From positions 1 through 64,000 of the forward strand of contig JBCCEW010000019.1 in the NCBI GenBank assembly GCA_039030075.1: 64,000 nt of DNA, given 5' to 3'. A model generated the notes under the pieces. That model did no database searches. It was given only the letters and a program-made list of their open reading frames with translations, and was not told the DNA's origin. Source of the DNA: Myxococcota bacterium. GTDB taxonomy: Bacteria; Myxococcota_A; UBA9160; SMWR01. Positions 30,634-39,390 of the stretch are shown piece after piece (the stretch's first letter is position 1; every line of letters begins with the position of its first letter). The position numbers and the translations under genes are program-made.

Positions 30634-31833
30634 TCAGGCGTCTTCCTGGAGTGCCAGGCCCGCACGGACCTCGGGGGCGTGCGCGATCGCCGTCTCGACG
30701 ATGTGGGCGATGCGCTCGATGGTGCCGGCGTCGATCTCCATGCCCGTGGGCAGCACCATCACGCGGTCGGTCAGCCGCTCGGTGTGGGGCAGCAGCAGCC
30801 CGGCGTGGGGGAAGAGCGAGCGGTAGGGCTCCATCTGGTGGCAGCCCGGATGGAAGTAGCGCCGCGCCTTCACGTTCTCCGCGTGCAACACCTGGGTGAG
30901 TTCGTTGCGGGTGAGCCCCGCCGCGGCCTCGTCGACCTCGAGCACGACGTACTGGTAGTTGTTGTGCTCGGACCGGTCGTAGTCGATCAGCGCCAGGCCC
31001 GGCAGGCGTCCGAGGACCCGGTGGTAGGTGTCCATGTTCTCGCGGTTGCGCGCGACGACGTCGTCGATGGCATCGAGCGACGTCAGCCCCATCGCCGCCG
31101 AGATCTCGTTGAGCTTCCCGTTCGTCCCGAGGTAGCGGACGTCGTCTTCGCCGGCGAAGCCGAAGTTCCGCATGTATCGCATGGCGATCGCAATCTCGTC
31201 GTCGTTGGTCACGACCGAGCCGCCCTCGAAGGTGTTCATGAACTTCGTGGCGTGGAAGCTGAAGACCTCGACGTCGCCGAAGCCGCCGAGCATGCGCCCA
31301 CCGTGTGAGCAGGCAAACGCGTGGGCCGCGTCGAACATCAGCCGCAGCCCGTGACGGTCGGCGACCTCGCGCAGCGGCTCGATCGCGCAGGGTCGGCCCC
31401 ACACGTGGACGCCCACGATGCCCGAGGTGCGCGGCGTGATCATGCGCTCCACCTGGACCGGGTCGAGGTTGTGGGTCTCGGGATCGATGTCGCAGAAGAC
31501 CGGCGTGATCTCCTGCCACTGCAGCGCGTGGGCGGTCGCGATGAACGTGAACGACGGCACGATCACTTCGCCGGTGAGACCCAGCGCGCGCGCGGCGATT
31601 TCGAGGGCCACGGTGCCGTTGCACATGGCCACGCAGTGCTTCACGCCGATGATGTCGCAGACCCGCTGCTCGAACTCGTCGCAGAGTGGTCCGGCGTTGG
31701 TGAGCCAGACCCGGTCCAGGGCCCCCTCGATCCGATCGAGCAGCCGCTTCCGATCGCCCACGTAGGGGCGGCCGACGTAGAGCGGCTGATCGAAAGCGGG
31801 GGCTTCCCCGAAGATGGCGAGCTTGGGTGTCAT
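30634..31833 (-). CDS. DegT/DnrJ/EryC1/StrS-family sugar aminotransferase
   Basis: A 399-residue PLP enzyme of the family that aminates keto-sugar nucleotides. The N-terminal RPYVGDRKRLLDRIEGALDR, the substrate/PLP region CVAMCNGTVALEIAARALGL, VPSFTFIATAHALQW, the Asp in MFDAAHAFACSHGG and the PLP lysine in SFHATKFMNTFEGG are clear. The C-terminal segment RRYFHPGCHQMEPYRS resembles dTDP-4-amino-4,6-dideoxy-sugar (VioA/RfbE-like) aminotransferases. It is the first gene of the minus-strand unit leading into the PKS genes, so an amino sugar is a likely partner of the polyketide. The exact sugar cannot be told; no dTDP-sugar genes (rmlA/B) are in the window. Confidence 0.92.
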   Translation of the reverse strand: MTPKLAIFGEAPAFDQPLYVGRPYVGDRKRLLDRIEGALDRVWLTNAGPLCDEFEQRVCDIIGVKHCVAMCNGTVALEIAARALGLTGEVIVPSFTFIATAHALQWQEITPVFCDIDPETHNLDPVQVERMITPRTSGIVGVHVWGRPCAIEPLREVADRHGLRLMFDAAHAFACSHGGRMLGGFGDVEVFSFHATKFMNTFEGGSVVTNDDEIAIAMRYMRNFGFAGEDDVRYLGTNGKLNEISAAMGLTSLDAIDDVVARNRENMDTYHRVLGRLPGLALIDYDRSEHNNYQYVVLEVDEAAAGLTRNELTQVLHAENVKARRYFHPGCHQMEPYRSLFPHAGLLLPHTERLTDRVMVLPTGMEIDAGTIERIAHIVETAIAHAPEVRAGLALQEDA

Positions 31834-32291
31834 CGCGTGCTCAACTGGCTGCGCTCGGCCCCAGCGGTGCGCCCGGGCGTCCCCACCGACTGTCGCGGGT
31901 CCATCGGGAACGTGCAGCTCCGTCCCGATCCTGCCGTCGGGCAGTGGGTCGTCGCTCCCGGGGGTGAAGTGACGTCGAGATCATTTTCGCCCTCTGATCG
32001 CTCCGGACCCGGACGCCACGGCCCGAGCCGACGGCGCGTTCCAGCGCAGTTGGCGCCCCCTCGAGGCGGCGCCAGGGCTCTTCGAGCCCACCGACGTACT
32101 CGCATCCGCATGGTAACCGATGGCCTGAAACTCCGATTCCACGGCGTCTCCGCGGTCGGGATGCTTCCGGGGGTGTGGATCGGTCGCCCCGAAGGGGTAC
32201 TGGAGCCCTCAGACGTGTGCAGTTCCACCGACGACGAACGCCGATACCGACTTCGAGGTCGGTCGCTGCGGCGGCCCTGCCAGCCGTCGCC
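31834..32291. other. 458-bp intergenic region, no gene recognised
   Basis: This gap lies between two minus-strand genes: upstream of the aminotransferase/PKS unit and downstream of a GT2 gene. Open frames cross it on both strands, but their composition (Arg/Pro/Ser-rich, no motif) looks like non-coding GC-rich sequence. It is slightly less GC-biased around 31975-32000 (CATTTTCGCCC). It probably holds the promoter of the PKS unit, but I see no recognisable -35/-10 or -24/-12 element. Confidence 0.4.
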
Positions 32292-33290
32292 TCAGAGGCG
32301 GATCGGGGGCGGGCCCGGCTCGCCGAAGACCTGGTCGCGCGCCCAGCGGAGCCCCTTGTCGAGCAGCGGGGCGTGGAGCTTCAAGAGGATCTTGAAGGGC
32401 TCGGTCTTGGAGACGCGCGGATCGGCCCAGGCGCGATCACGCGTGCACATTTCGAGGTACTTCCGCGCCTCCTCGGGCTCACCGGCGTCGGCGTGCTCGT
32501 GGGCGAGGTCGTAGTAGCGCCGGTAGCGGGCGTCGTGGAAGGGACGGGCGCGCTCGTCGTCACCCAGGTGCGCGATGAAGAGATCGAGCATCGTGAGGTT
32601 CGACTTCAGGGCGGCGATCCGATCGGTGCGCATGCCGGCCCAGGCGCCGGTCGCGTGCAGGCGGTGCACCGAGGTCGCCACCGGAATCCAGCCGATGTCG
32701 CCGCGCTCGGCCCAGAACACGAACAGCGGCCAATCCCCGCACGGCGCGGTGAAGAACCACTCGGGCAGGATGCGGCGATGCTCGGTGCGCAGCAGCACCG
32801 ACGAGGTCTCGATGCCCACCCATTCGGAGAGATCCGCCAGGGTGTAGACCGGCTTGCGCCACTTCGGGTGCACGACCTGGGGGTCGGGCTCGTTGTCCTC
32901 GACGCACTTGTGGACCGAGGTGAAGCACATCGACATCTGGGGGTTCTCGTCGAGCAGCGCGACCTGCTGGCGGAGCTTCCCCGGATGGATCCAATAGTCG
33001 TCGCCATCGAACATCGCGATGTACCGACCGCGGCAGATGTCGAGGGACTGGATGAAGTTGTAGGGCGCGGTGAGGTTCTTCTCCTGCGCCCGGACCTTCA
33101 CGATGTCCGGGTGCTGGGCCTCGTAGCGACGCGCCACCTCCACCGTGTCGTCGGGCGAGCAGTCGTCGGCGACGATCAGCTCGATGCCGCCTTCGAAGTC
33201 CTGAGCCAGCACGCTCTCGATCGCGCGACCGATGTAGCGACCGTGGTTGTAGGCCATCATCAAGACGCTGACGGCCGGTGCTTCGCTCAT
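32292..33290 (-). CDS. Family 2 glycosyltransferase
   Basis: A 332-residue GT-A glycosyltransferase. VSVLMMAYNHGRYIGRAIESVL (about residues 6-27), LIVADDCSPDDTVEVARRY and the acidic MFDGDDYWI (about 90-98) are standard GT2 elements. The C-terminal third (WFFTAPCGDWPLFVFWAERGDIGWIP) resembles the transferases of O-antigen and capsule clusters. The ATG at 33290 has AGGCAGGC shortly upstream and begins directly at the GT2 fold; an earlier in-frame start would add 38 unsupported residues. It stands alone on the minus strand, divergent from the hydroxylase operon at 33570. Confidence 0.88.
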   Translation of the reverse strand: MSEAPAVSVLMMAYNHGRYIGRAIESVLAQDFEGGIELIVADDCSPDDTVEVARRYEAQHPDIVKVRAQEKNLTAPYNFIQSLDICRGRYIAMFDGDDYWIHPGKLRQQVALLDENPQMSMCFTSVHKCVEDNEPDPQVVHPKWRKPVYTLADLSEWVGIETSSVLLRTEHRRILPEWFFTAPCGDWPLFVFWAERGDIGWIPVATSVHRLHATGAWAGMRTDRIAALKSNLTMLDLFIAHLGDDERARPFHDARYRRYYDLAHEHADAGEPEEARKYLEMCTRDRAWADPRVSKTEPFKILLKLHAPLLDKGLRWARDQVFGEPGPPPIRL

Positions 33291-33569
33291 GCCTGCCTGG
33301 TCCTCTCCGACTCGCCGCTGCGGCGTGCGCCCCCTCCAGAGCGCGGGATCCCCGAAGGATCGGCGACTCTCCCAGGAGACTGGAGCCGCCGGACCGTCTG
33401 CCACGCGAAGCGCGGGGCGCGGGCCCCGAAATTGAAGCGGGAATGGCGAAACAGTAGCCTGCGCGGCAGCCAGTCCCCGTAGGTCGCGCCGAGCCTACCT
33501 CAAGGTTGCAGCAACGTGTCCGATCGAGGGCTGTGCGGAGCGACCCGGGAGCACGAGCGAGGCACCTCC

Positions 33570-34736
33570 ATGCGTGATCTCTATGGCATCGGTGGTTTGC
33601 GCCTCGTACAGCGCCTGTTCCTGGCGGTCGGGATCGGCAGCGCCGCCATGCTGGGCTTCAGCCTGGCCAGTGGAATCTTCCAGCTGCCTTGGATGGGCGT
33701 CGTCTGCGGGAGTGTGCTGGTGCTGCAGGCGGTCATCGCCAGCCGCGCCTTCGAGGCGATGTCGGGCGCGTTCCTCCGCCTCGACATCGAGGTCTACCTG
33801 CGCACCGAGCCGATCTTCCTGCGCCACGCCGGGTTCTGGGCGAGCGTGGGGCTGGGGGCCCTCGGCGCCGCGTTGGCCGTGGCCCATCTGGTGTGGAGCG
33901 CCCCGCCGCTCCCGATCGCCGGGGGGGTGCTCGCCGCGGCCTGGTCCCTGCCCCTCTGGGTCTCGATCAAGATTGTGCGTCGCATGCAGGGCGAAGCGCG
34001 ACGCAATCAGCACGTGATGAACCAACTCCAGTCCGCGTGCGAGAACGCGCCGAACCGCGCCGCGCTCTCGCGGGTCGAGGCGACGCTGGCGTGCTTCCGG
34101 GCCGAGGAGCAGCGGAACCCCTGGCCGGGGGGCGTCCGGGGTGTCGGGCTCGTCGACCTCCCGAGTCGGGCCTGGTATCAGGCGAAGGACTTCCCCTTCG
34201 TCGCCGACCTCGAGGCCCACGGCGATACGCTCGTCCGCGAGTTCGAAGCGCTGCGCGACTCGGCCGACCTCGGCTTCTCCGAGTACGCCTACGGCAACGT
34301 CGGGCGGGACTGGGACGCCCTCGAGCTCTTCGAGCCCGACGGCACCACGCCCACCGAGGCCGCACGCCGCCACTGCCCGACCACCGTCGAGCTGCTGCGC
34401 GCCTTCCCCGGCCACTACACCCGGCACCGCCAGTACTCGCGGATGGGCCCGCGAGGCCTGATCGGCCCGCACCGCGACGACGGAAACCTCGTCCTCAACT
34501 GTCACGTAGGCGTCGAGATTCCCGAGGGCGTCTGTGAAATCCGAGTCGGCCACGAGGTGCGGAGCTGGGAGCTGGGGCGCGCGATCGTCTTCGACCCCTC
34601 GTTCGAGCACGAGGTGTGGAATCACACCGATGCCTTCCGCACCGTCCTCCAGGTGAGCTTCTTCAACCCGGCCCTCACGCCGGACGAAATGGAGTTCATG
34701 GAGCAGCACTTCTTCGGAAAGGCCAGCAGCGGATGA
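33570..34736 (+). CDS. Membrane-anchored aspartyl/asparaginyl beta-hydroxylase-family dioxygenase (LpxO-like)
   Basis: A 388-residue protein with about four N-terminal membrane segments (roughly 13-34, 41-58, 88-108, 112-132) and a C-terminal Fe(II)/2-oxoglutarate dioxygenase domain. Metal ligands are His301 and Asp303 in GPHRDD and His347 in SFEHEVWN; Arg357 is the likely 2-oxoglutarate anchor. HRD plus membrane anchoring resembles LpxO, which hydroxylates lipid A acyl chains, more than vertebrate AspH. The target here is unknown; an acyl or aminoacyl group on a lipid-linked glycan is plausible from context. I choose the ATG at 33570, which is followed at once by membrane-targeting sequence; an upstream ATG at 33516 would add 18 residues. 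Its stop overlaps the next gene by 4 bp. Confidence 0.82.
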   Translation: MRDLYGIGGLRLVQRLFLAVGIGSAAMLGFSLASGIFQLPWMGVVCGSVLVLQAVIASRAFEAMSGAFLRLDIEVYLRTEPIFLRHAGFWASVGLGALGAALAVAHLVWSAPPLPIAGGVLAAAWSLPLWVSIKIVRRMQGEARRNQHVMNQLQSACENAPNRAALSRVEATLACFRAEEQRNPWPGGVRGVGLVDLPSRAWYQAKDFPFVADLEAHGDTLVREFEALRDSADLGFSEYAYGNVGRDWDALELFEPDGTTPTEAARRHCPTTVELLRAFPGHYTRHRQYSRMGPRGLIGPHRDDGNLVLNCHVGVEIPEGVCEIRVGHEVRSWELGRAIVFDPSFEHEVWNHTDAFRTVLQVSFFNPALTPDEMEFMEQHFFGKASSG

Positions 34737-35635
34737 GCGCGGGCTATCAGCACCCCGACTACGTCGCGTCGCTCTCCGAGTTCGGTGAGCCGCTACTGCT
34801 GCCCGGTTCGGGTGGCGCGCTGCTGGTGCGTCCGATCCCGGGCAGTGACGCGCGCGACGCGATGGGGGCCTACCCCCTGCTCAGCTGCAGCGACTGGAGT
34901 GGTCTCCCCGACGACCTCGAGACGCGCACCGAAGGGCTCGTTAGCGTGGTGGCGGTGACCGACCCCTTCGGCAACTACGACGAGGCCCTGCTCGAACGCT
35001 GCTTCGACTTCGTGCGCCCCTGGAAACACCACTTCGTGGCGGACAGCGAGCTCCCGGTCGAGAAGATCGCGTCGAAGAACCACCGCAAGATGAGCCGCCG
35101 CGCCCAGCGCCTCGTCGAGGTCGAGACCTGCGCCGATCCGAGCGCCCACGCCGACGAGGTCCACGCGTTGTACGGCGTGCTGATCGAGCGCCACGGGCTG
35201 CGCGGCATTCACGCCTTCTCGAAGCAGTCCCTGGCCCGGCAGCTCGAGGTGCCGGGGATGGTGATGTTCCGCGCCACCCACGAGGGCGAGGTCGTCGGCC
35301 TCGATCTCTGGTACGTCCAGGACGACGTGGCCCAGGGCCACCTCGCGATGTTCAGCGAGAAGGGCTACGAGGTGCGCGCCTCCTTCGCGACGAAGTGGCA
35401 CCTGATCGAGCACTTCCGGGGCCGCGCGCGCTGGATCAACTTCGGCGGCGCCGCCGGCACCGACCCCGACGCCGACGACGGCCTCACCCGCTTCAAGCGC
35501 GGCTGGTCGAGTGAGACCCGCCCTTCCTATCTGTGTGGGAAGATCCTCGACCCCAAGGCCTACGACGCCCTGGTCGCCGAAGCGGGAGCCGAGGGGGCGT
35601 ACTTCCCGCTCTATCGCGCCGGCGAGTTCGCGTGA
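34733..35635 (+). CDS. FemAB/GNAT-like (BioF2-type) acyltransferase
   Basis: A 300-residue protein of the GNAT/FemAB superfamily often found in polysaccharide loci. The most telling segment is GEVVGLDLWYVQDDVAQGHLAMF, then SFATKWHLIEHFRGRARWINFGGAAG and GLTRFKRGWSSETRPSYLCGK near the C-terminus, matching the acetyltransferase-6 pattern. FemAB enzymes transfer amino acids from tRNA, and the GNAT branch uses acyl-CoA or acyl-ACP; sequence alone does not decide. The ATG at 34733 overlaps the hydroxylase stop, and its own stop overlaps the next start, so the three genes form a tightly coupled chain. It is a candidate for transferring an acyl or aminoacyl group onto a sugar amine. Confidence 0.72.
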   Translation: MSAGYQHPDYVASLSEFGEPLLLPGSGGALLVRPIPGSDARDAMGAYPLLSCSDWSGLPDDLETRTEGLVSVVAVTDPFGNYDEALLERCFDFVRPWKHHFVADSELPVEKIASKNHRKMSRRAQRLVEVETCADPSAHADEVHALYGVLIERHGLRGIHAFSKQSLARQLEVPGMVMFRATHEGEVVGLDLWYVQDDVAQGHLAMFSEKGYEVRASFATKWHLIEHFRGRARWINFGGAAGTDPDADDGLTRFKRGWSSETRPSYLCGKILDPKAYDALVAEAGAEGAYFPLYRAGEFA

Positions 35636-36672
35636 CGGACGCACCGCGCACCATCGGCGGTGTCTTCGGCCTGGTCGACCCTGCGGCGCGCCACGCCGGC
35701 GGACCGTTCCGCACAGACGACGTCTACCTGGCCACCGCGCGGGCGGGGGTCTACCTGCTGGCCCAGGCCCTCGATGCGCCCCAGGTCTGGCTCCCGGCCT
35801 ATACCTGCGACTCGGTCTACGGCGCGGCGAAGCAATCGGGAAAGACGGTCCGCTACTACCCGGTCAGTGGCCAGCTCGGGTTCCCCGCCGACGATGCCTC
35901 CCGCGCCTGGCTGGACGAAGTCGGACGTGGAGACCTCGTCGTGTCGATCGACTACTTCGGGTTCGTCCCCGAGGACGATCTGCGCCGGCGGGCGAAGGCC
36001 CAGGGGGCGTGGATCCTCGACGACGCCAGCCAGGCGATGCTCTCGCGCGACACCGGTCGCGACGCGGACTTCCTGCTCTTCAGTCCGCGCAAGTATCTCG
36101 GCGTGCCGGACGGGGGCGTGCTGCGCGACCTCCTCGGGTCGGGCGTGGCACTGCCTGCACTGGTCCCCGCACCCACGGACTGGTGGCTCACGGCTCTCGG
36201 GGCCACGATCGGGCGACGCCGCTTCGATGCGGCCGGCGGCGACCGCGACTGGTTCGGTCTCTTCCAGAAGGCCGAGACCGACGGACCGATCGGCGCCTAC
36301 GCGATGAGCGAGCTCTCGCGGACCCTGCTCCATCACTGCGTCGACTACGCCGAGGTCGCGCGCACGCGCTGCGCGAACTACGCCCAGCTACTGGCCGCGC
36401 TCGAGCCGATCGCGCTCTACCCGCGCCTGCCCGAGGGCACGGTGCCGCTCGGGTTCCCGGTCCGGATCCCCGACCGCGAGCCCGTACGCCAGGCGCTCTT
36501 CGCCGAGGAGATCTTTCCGCCGGTGCACTGGCCGATCGAAGCGTTCGTGCCGAGCCACTTCGACGCGAGTCACGCGCTCTCGCGGGAGATCCTCACCCTG
36601 CCCTGCGACCAGCGCTACGACGCCCAGGACATGCAGCGCATCATCGATATCGTGACGGCGCAGGGCCTCTAG
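35632..36672 (+). CDS. Divergent DegT-family PLP-dependent protein
   Basis: A 346-residue fold-type I PLP protein distantly related to DegT/DnrJ aminotransferases. VWLPAYTCDSVYGAAKQSGKTVRYYPV (about 51-77), WILDDASQAML (PLP Asp) and the lysine motif LFSPRKYLGVPDGG are readable. It is shorter than the aminotransferase at 30634-31833 and lacks that enzyme's long C-terminal substrate segment, so it may act on a different substrate. The GTG at 35632 overlaps the previous stop by 4 bp. It lies between the FemAB-like and NeuD-like genes, a trio seen in glycan-modification loci. It is possibly an aminotransferase making an acylated amino sugar or amino acid precursor. Confidence 0.75.
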   Translation: MTDAPRTIGGVFGLVDPAARHAGGPFRTDDVYLATARAGVYLLAQALDAPQVWLPAYTCDSVYGAAKQSGKTVRYYPVSGQLGFPADDASRAWLDEVGRGDLVVSIDYFGFVPEDDLRRRAKAQGAWILDDASQAMLSRDTGRDADFLLFSPRKYLGVPDGGVLRDLLGSGVALPALVPAPTDWWLTALGATIGRRRFDAAGGDRDWFGLFQKAETDGPIGAYAMSELSRTLLHHCVDYAEVARTRCANYAQLLAALEPIALYPRLPEGTVPLGFPVRIPDREPVRQALFAEEIFPPVHWPIEAFVPSHFDASHALSREILTLPCDQRYDAQDMQRIIDIVTAQGL

Positions 36673-36695
36673 GCGGCCCCTGCGAAGAGGAGCGT

Positions 36696-37358
36696 ATGGC
36701 CCAGATCGTGGTCTTCGGATGCGGCGACGTCGCCGCCACCCTGCAGTTCTTCCTCGAACACGACTCGCCCCACGAGGTCGTCGCGTTCACCGTCGACGCG
36801 GCCTACCGCAACCAGGACACCCACATGGGGCTGCCCGTGGTCGCCTTCGAAGAGGTCGAGGCGAAGTTCGGCCCGAGCGATCACGAACTGATGATTCCGC
36901 TCGGGTTCGCCCAGATGAACGCGCTGCGCGCCGACAAGTGCGAGGCCGCGAAGGCGAAGGGCTACCGCCTCGGCAGCTACGTGAGCTCGAAGGCCGCGAC
37001 CTGGCCGGGTCTCGACATCGGCGAGAACACGATGATCTACGAGAACGTCACCGTGCACCCTTTCACGAAGATCGGGAACGACGTGGTGATCGCGCCGAAC
37101 TCGGTGATCGCCCACCATTGCCAGATCGGCGACCACACCTACATCGCCGCCGGCGTGGCGTTCTCGAGCAGCGTGATCGTCGAGCCCAGCTGTGTGCTGG
37201 GCGCGGGCGCGGCGATCCGCGACCGCGTGACCCTGGGCAAGGCCACCCTGGTCGGGGCCGGCGCCACCGTCATGGAAGACACCGAGCCCGAGTCGGTCTA
37301 CATGGGCGAGCCGGCCGACCGCATGGGCATGAAGAGCACGAGCCTGCCGCTCACCTAG
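36696..37358 (+). CDS. NeuD/PglD-like sugar O/N-acetyltransferase (left-handed beta-helix)
   Basis: A 220-residue acetyltransferase. The N-terminal half is a Rossmann-like subdomain (IVVFGCGDVAATLQFFLEHDS, about 4-24) as in PglD/NeuD. The C-terminal half is a hexapeptide-repeat left-handed helix (LDIGENTMIYENVTVHPFTKIGNDVVIAPNSVIAHHCQIGDHTYIAAG and VLGAGAAIRDRVTLGKATLVGAGATVM). His131 or His132 in SVIAHHCQIG is the likely catalytic base. The ATG at 36696 is preceded by GAAGAGGAG. It is last in the plus-strand operon, and its end overlaps the convergent flippase gene by 8 bp. It probably acetylates an amino sugar made by the PLP enzymes nearby. Confidence 0.85.
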   Translation: MAQIVVFGCGDVAATLQFFLEHDSPHEVVAFTVDAAYRNQDTHMGLPVVAFEEVEAKFGPSDHELMIPLGFAQMNALRADKCEAAKAKGYRLGSYVSSKAATWPGLDIGENTMIYENVTVHPFTKIGNDVVIAPNSVIAHHCQIGDHTYIAAGVAFSSSVIVEPSCVLGAGAAIRDRVTLGKATLVGAGATVMEDTEPESVYMGEPADRMGMKSTSLPLT

Positions 37359-38904
37359 CGTCGGCGGCGCTCGGACGCGCGCGAGCCAACACGCCCTGCA
37401 CGATGCGCGCGAGGTCGGCCCGGTCGCTCGCGTGCAGACACGGCACGAGCACCAACAGATAGGCGAGCGACGCGGCGGTGAAGCCCACGAAGAGGGCGAG
37501 CCAGCTCGCCGGCGCGAAGTGGGCCGACCAGGCATAGGCCGCGCCCAGCCCGGCCAGGAAGGGCAGTGTGCCCGGGACCAACGCCTCGCGCAGGAAGTCG
37601 CGGAAACGCGTCCCGACCAGGCGGTTTCCGTAGGGCCAGAAGCACGCCGCTCCGGCCGACGTGATCAGGAAGGCGATCGCGATGCCTTCGGCCCCGTAGT
37701 CGGCCCAGCTGAAGTAGAGCATCAGCCCGAGCAGCATCAGGTTCAGCAACAGGTTGGCGATCGAGAAGCCCTTCACCCGGGCCGTCGCGATCACGACGCG
37801 GTAGAGCATGTTCGTCGACGCCATCACCGGGAAGCTCGCGAACATCACCGCCAGCACCGTCGCCGCCTTGGCGTAGCGATCGCCGACGTAGAGGTCGATC
37901 ACCTCCGCGGCGAAGCCCATCAGCAGGCACGACGGCAGCAGCGTCGCCCACATCTGCAGCCGGGTTCCGCGCAGGTAGGCCTCGCGCATCTCGTCCTGCT
38001 GGTTCAGGGCGTGCATGGTGGTGATCGCCGGCTGGATCGGCTCGGTGGCCTTCGCGACCAGCTGGTTGAGCTGGCGGAAAGGCAAGGCCCCGAGGTGGAA
38101 CGCCGCGACGTCGACGGGCGTCGCCAGCTTGTTCAGGACGATCGCCGGCGCGGCCTGGCGGATCATCACCGCGAAGTTCCCGAGGGAGGTCCAGCCGCCG
38201 AAGTGGAACTGTTCGCGAAGGATGTCCCAGCGGACCCGGCCGAGCCGGAAGCGCAGCGAAGGCAGCAATCGGTGGGAGACCACCCACTGAACGATCAGGC
38301 TGAGGCCCGTCGATACCACACTCGCCACGACCACCCAGAGCACCCGGGGGCTGACCCCGATCAGGAGCACCATCAGCAGCGCGATGCGCAGCAGCTCGCT
38401 GGCGAAGAAGATCCCGTTCAGCAGCGCGAAGCGCTGCCGCACGTGAAACCCCACCACGAAGGGGGCCGTGCCGAGCTGGGCCGAGAGTGAGATCGCGAGC
38501 AGGAAGACCATCCAGCGCGCCTGATCCACGTACTCGGGCGGGATCGTCAGCACGTGCTCGACGCGCAGCGCCACGAAGCTCCCGAAGGCGAAGAGCGCGA
38601 CGGAGAAGCCCAGGAGGGTCGGGGTGATCGAGCGCAGGATGTCGCCGATGCGGTCGTCGTCGCCTCGGGCGTAGGCCTCGATGATGTACCGGCGCGGCCC
38701 TCCCGCCGCGAGCTCGATGATCACCGGCGCGAACGCGAGCACCGACACGACCACCGCGTAGATCGCGTACTCGGCCGGTTCGATGCGGCGCAGCAGGTAC
38801 TGGTGCATCCACACCAGCACCGTGATGCTGAGGATGCGTGTCGCCACACCGCTGAAGGAATTCCAGAGGAACTTCTTCTTTCGGAACTCGACGCGCGCTT
38901 CCAA
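37351..38904 (-). CDS. Wzx-type lipid-linked oligosaccharide flippase
   Basis: A 517-residue polytopic membrane protein of the MATE/polysaccharide-transporter family with roughly 12-14 hydrophobic segments. It opens RKKKFLWNSFSGVATRILSITVLVWMHQYLLRRIEPAEYAIY, a common Wzx start. It would move an undecaprenyl-linked glycan across the inner membrane. It starts with TTG at 38904 with GGAG 11 bp upstream, and lies 6 bp after pssE on the same strand. No Wzy polymerase or Wzz-like chain-length regulator is seen in the window, so the glycan may be a short unit or be polymerised by proteins encoded elsewhere. Confidence 0.88.
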   Translation of the reverse strand: MEARVEFRKKKFLWNSFSGVATRILSITVLVWMHQYLLRRIEPAEYAIYAVVVSVLAFAPVIIELAAGGPRRYIIEAYARGDDDRIGDILRSITPTLLGFSVALFAFGSFVALRVEHVLTIPPEYVDQARWMVFLLAISLSAQLGTAPFVVGFHVRQRFALLNGIFFASELLRIALLMVLLIGVSPRVLWVVVASVVSTGLSLIVQWVVSHRLLPSLRFRLGRVRWDILREQFHFGGWTSLGNFAVMIRQAAPAIVLNKLATPVDVAAFHLGALPFRQLNQLVAKATEPIQPAITTMHALNQQDEMREAYLRGTRLQMWATLLPSCLLMGFAAEVIDLYVGDRYAKAATVLAVMFASFPVMASTNMLYRVVIATARVKGFSIANLLLNLMLLGLMLYFSWADYGAEGIAIAFLITSAGAACFWPYGNRLVGTRFRDFLREALVPGTLPFLAGLGAAYAWSAHFAPASWLALFVGFTAASLAYLLVLVPCLHASDRADLARIVQGVLARARPSAADAR

Positions 38905-38910
38905 GGCGGC

Positions 38911-39390
38911 CTACGGCTCCTGGATGTAGGCGCGGATGCGCGCGACCAGCGGCTCGGCGGCGCGCGGATCGATCGCCTCACCCGGCGGCAGCGATTCGAG
39001 CTGATCGAGCAGTCCCGGGATGGCCTGCTCGTCGTCGGCGATGTAGATCCCGGCCAGCTTCGAGAGCCGGGCGGCCGTCGCGACCTGGTGGTCGTTGCGG
39101 TGCTCGCCCTGGGCGTGGAGTCGGGGCAGCACCACAACGGGCTTCCCGAGTTCGAGGGCCGAGAGGATCGTGCCCATGCCAGCGTGGGCGACCACGGCGT
39201 CGGCGACTTCGAGCTTCTCGGCGAAGGCGCGCGGGTCCAGGAAGCGCTCGAAGGGGACGTGCGTCGGGACGAAGCGACCGTCGCCGATCTGGGCGAAGAG
39301 GTCGCCGCGGCCGCGGTCGCCCGCCCAGCGGTCGACGCTCTCCACCAGTCGGTCGAAGGGCAGCTGGCCGCCCACCGTGACGAAGATCAA
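38911..39390 (-). CDS. pssE: PssE/EpsF-like (Alg13-type) glycosyltransferase subunit
   Basis: A 159-residue GT28 C-terminal-type domain that binds the nucleotide sugar: ILIFVTVGGQLPFDRLVESVDRW at the N-terminus, then VADAVVAHAGMGTILSALELGKPVVVLPRLHAQGEHRNDHQVATAARL, the UDP-sugar-binding signature of MurG/Alg13. It needs a partner with the acceptor and membrane part, which is pssD directly upstream. The TTG at 39390 overlaps the pssD stop by 4 bp and has GGGAG about 7 bp upstream. Rhizobial PssDE transfer glucuronic acid; the sugar here is not known. Confidence 0.85.
   Translation of the reverse strand: MIFVTVGGQLPFDRLVESVDRWAGDRGRGDLFAQIGDGRFVPTHVPFERFLDPRAFAEKLEVADAVVAHAGMGTILSALELGKPVVVLPRLHAQGEHRNDHQVATAARLSKLAGIYIADDEQAIPGLLDQLESLPPGEAIDPRAAEPLVARIRAYIQEP

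Noticed and set aside
31830-32228. A 132-codon minus-strand open frame in the intergenic gap before the aminotransferase
   Set aside because: Composition is Arg/Pro/Thr-rich, with no motif, no clear ribosome-binding site, and it overlaps the aminotransferase start.
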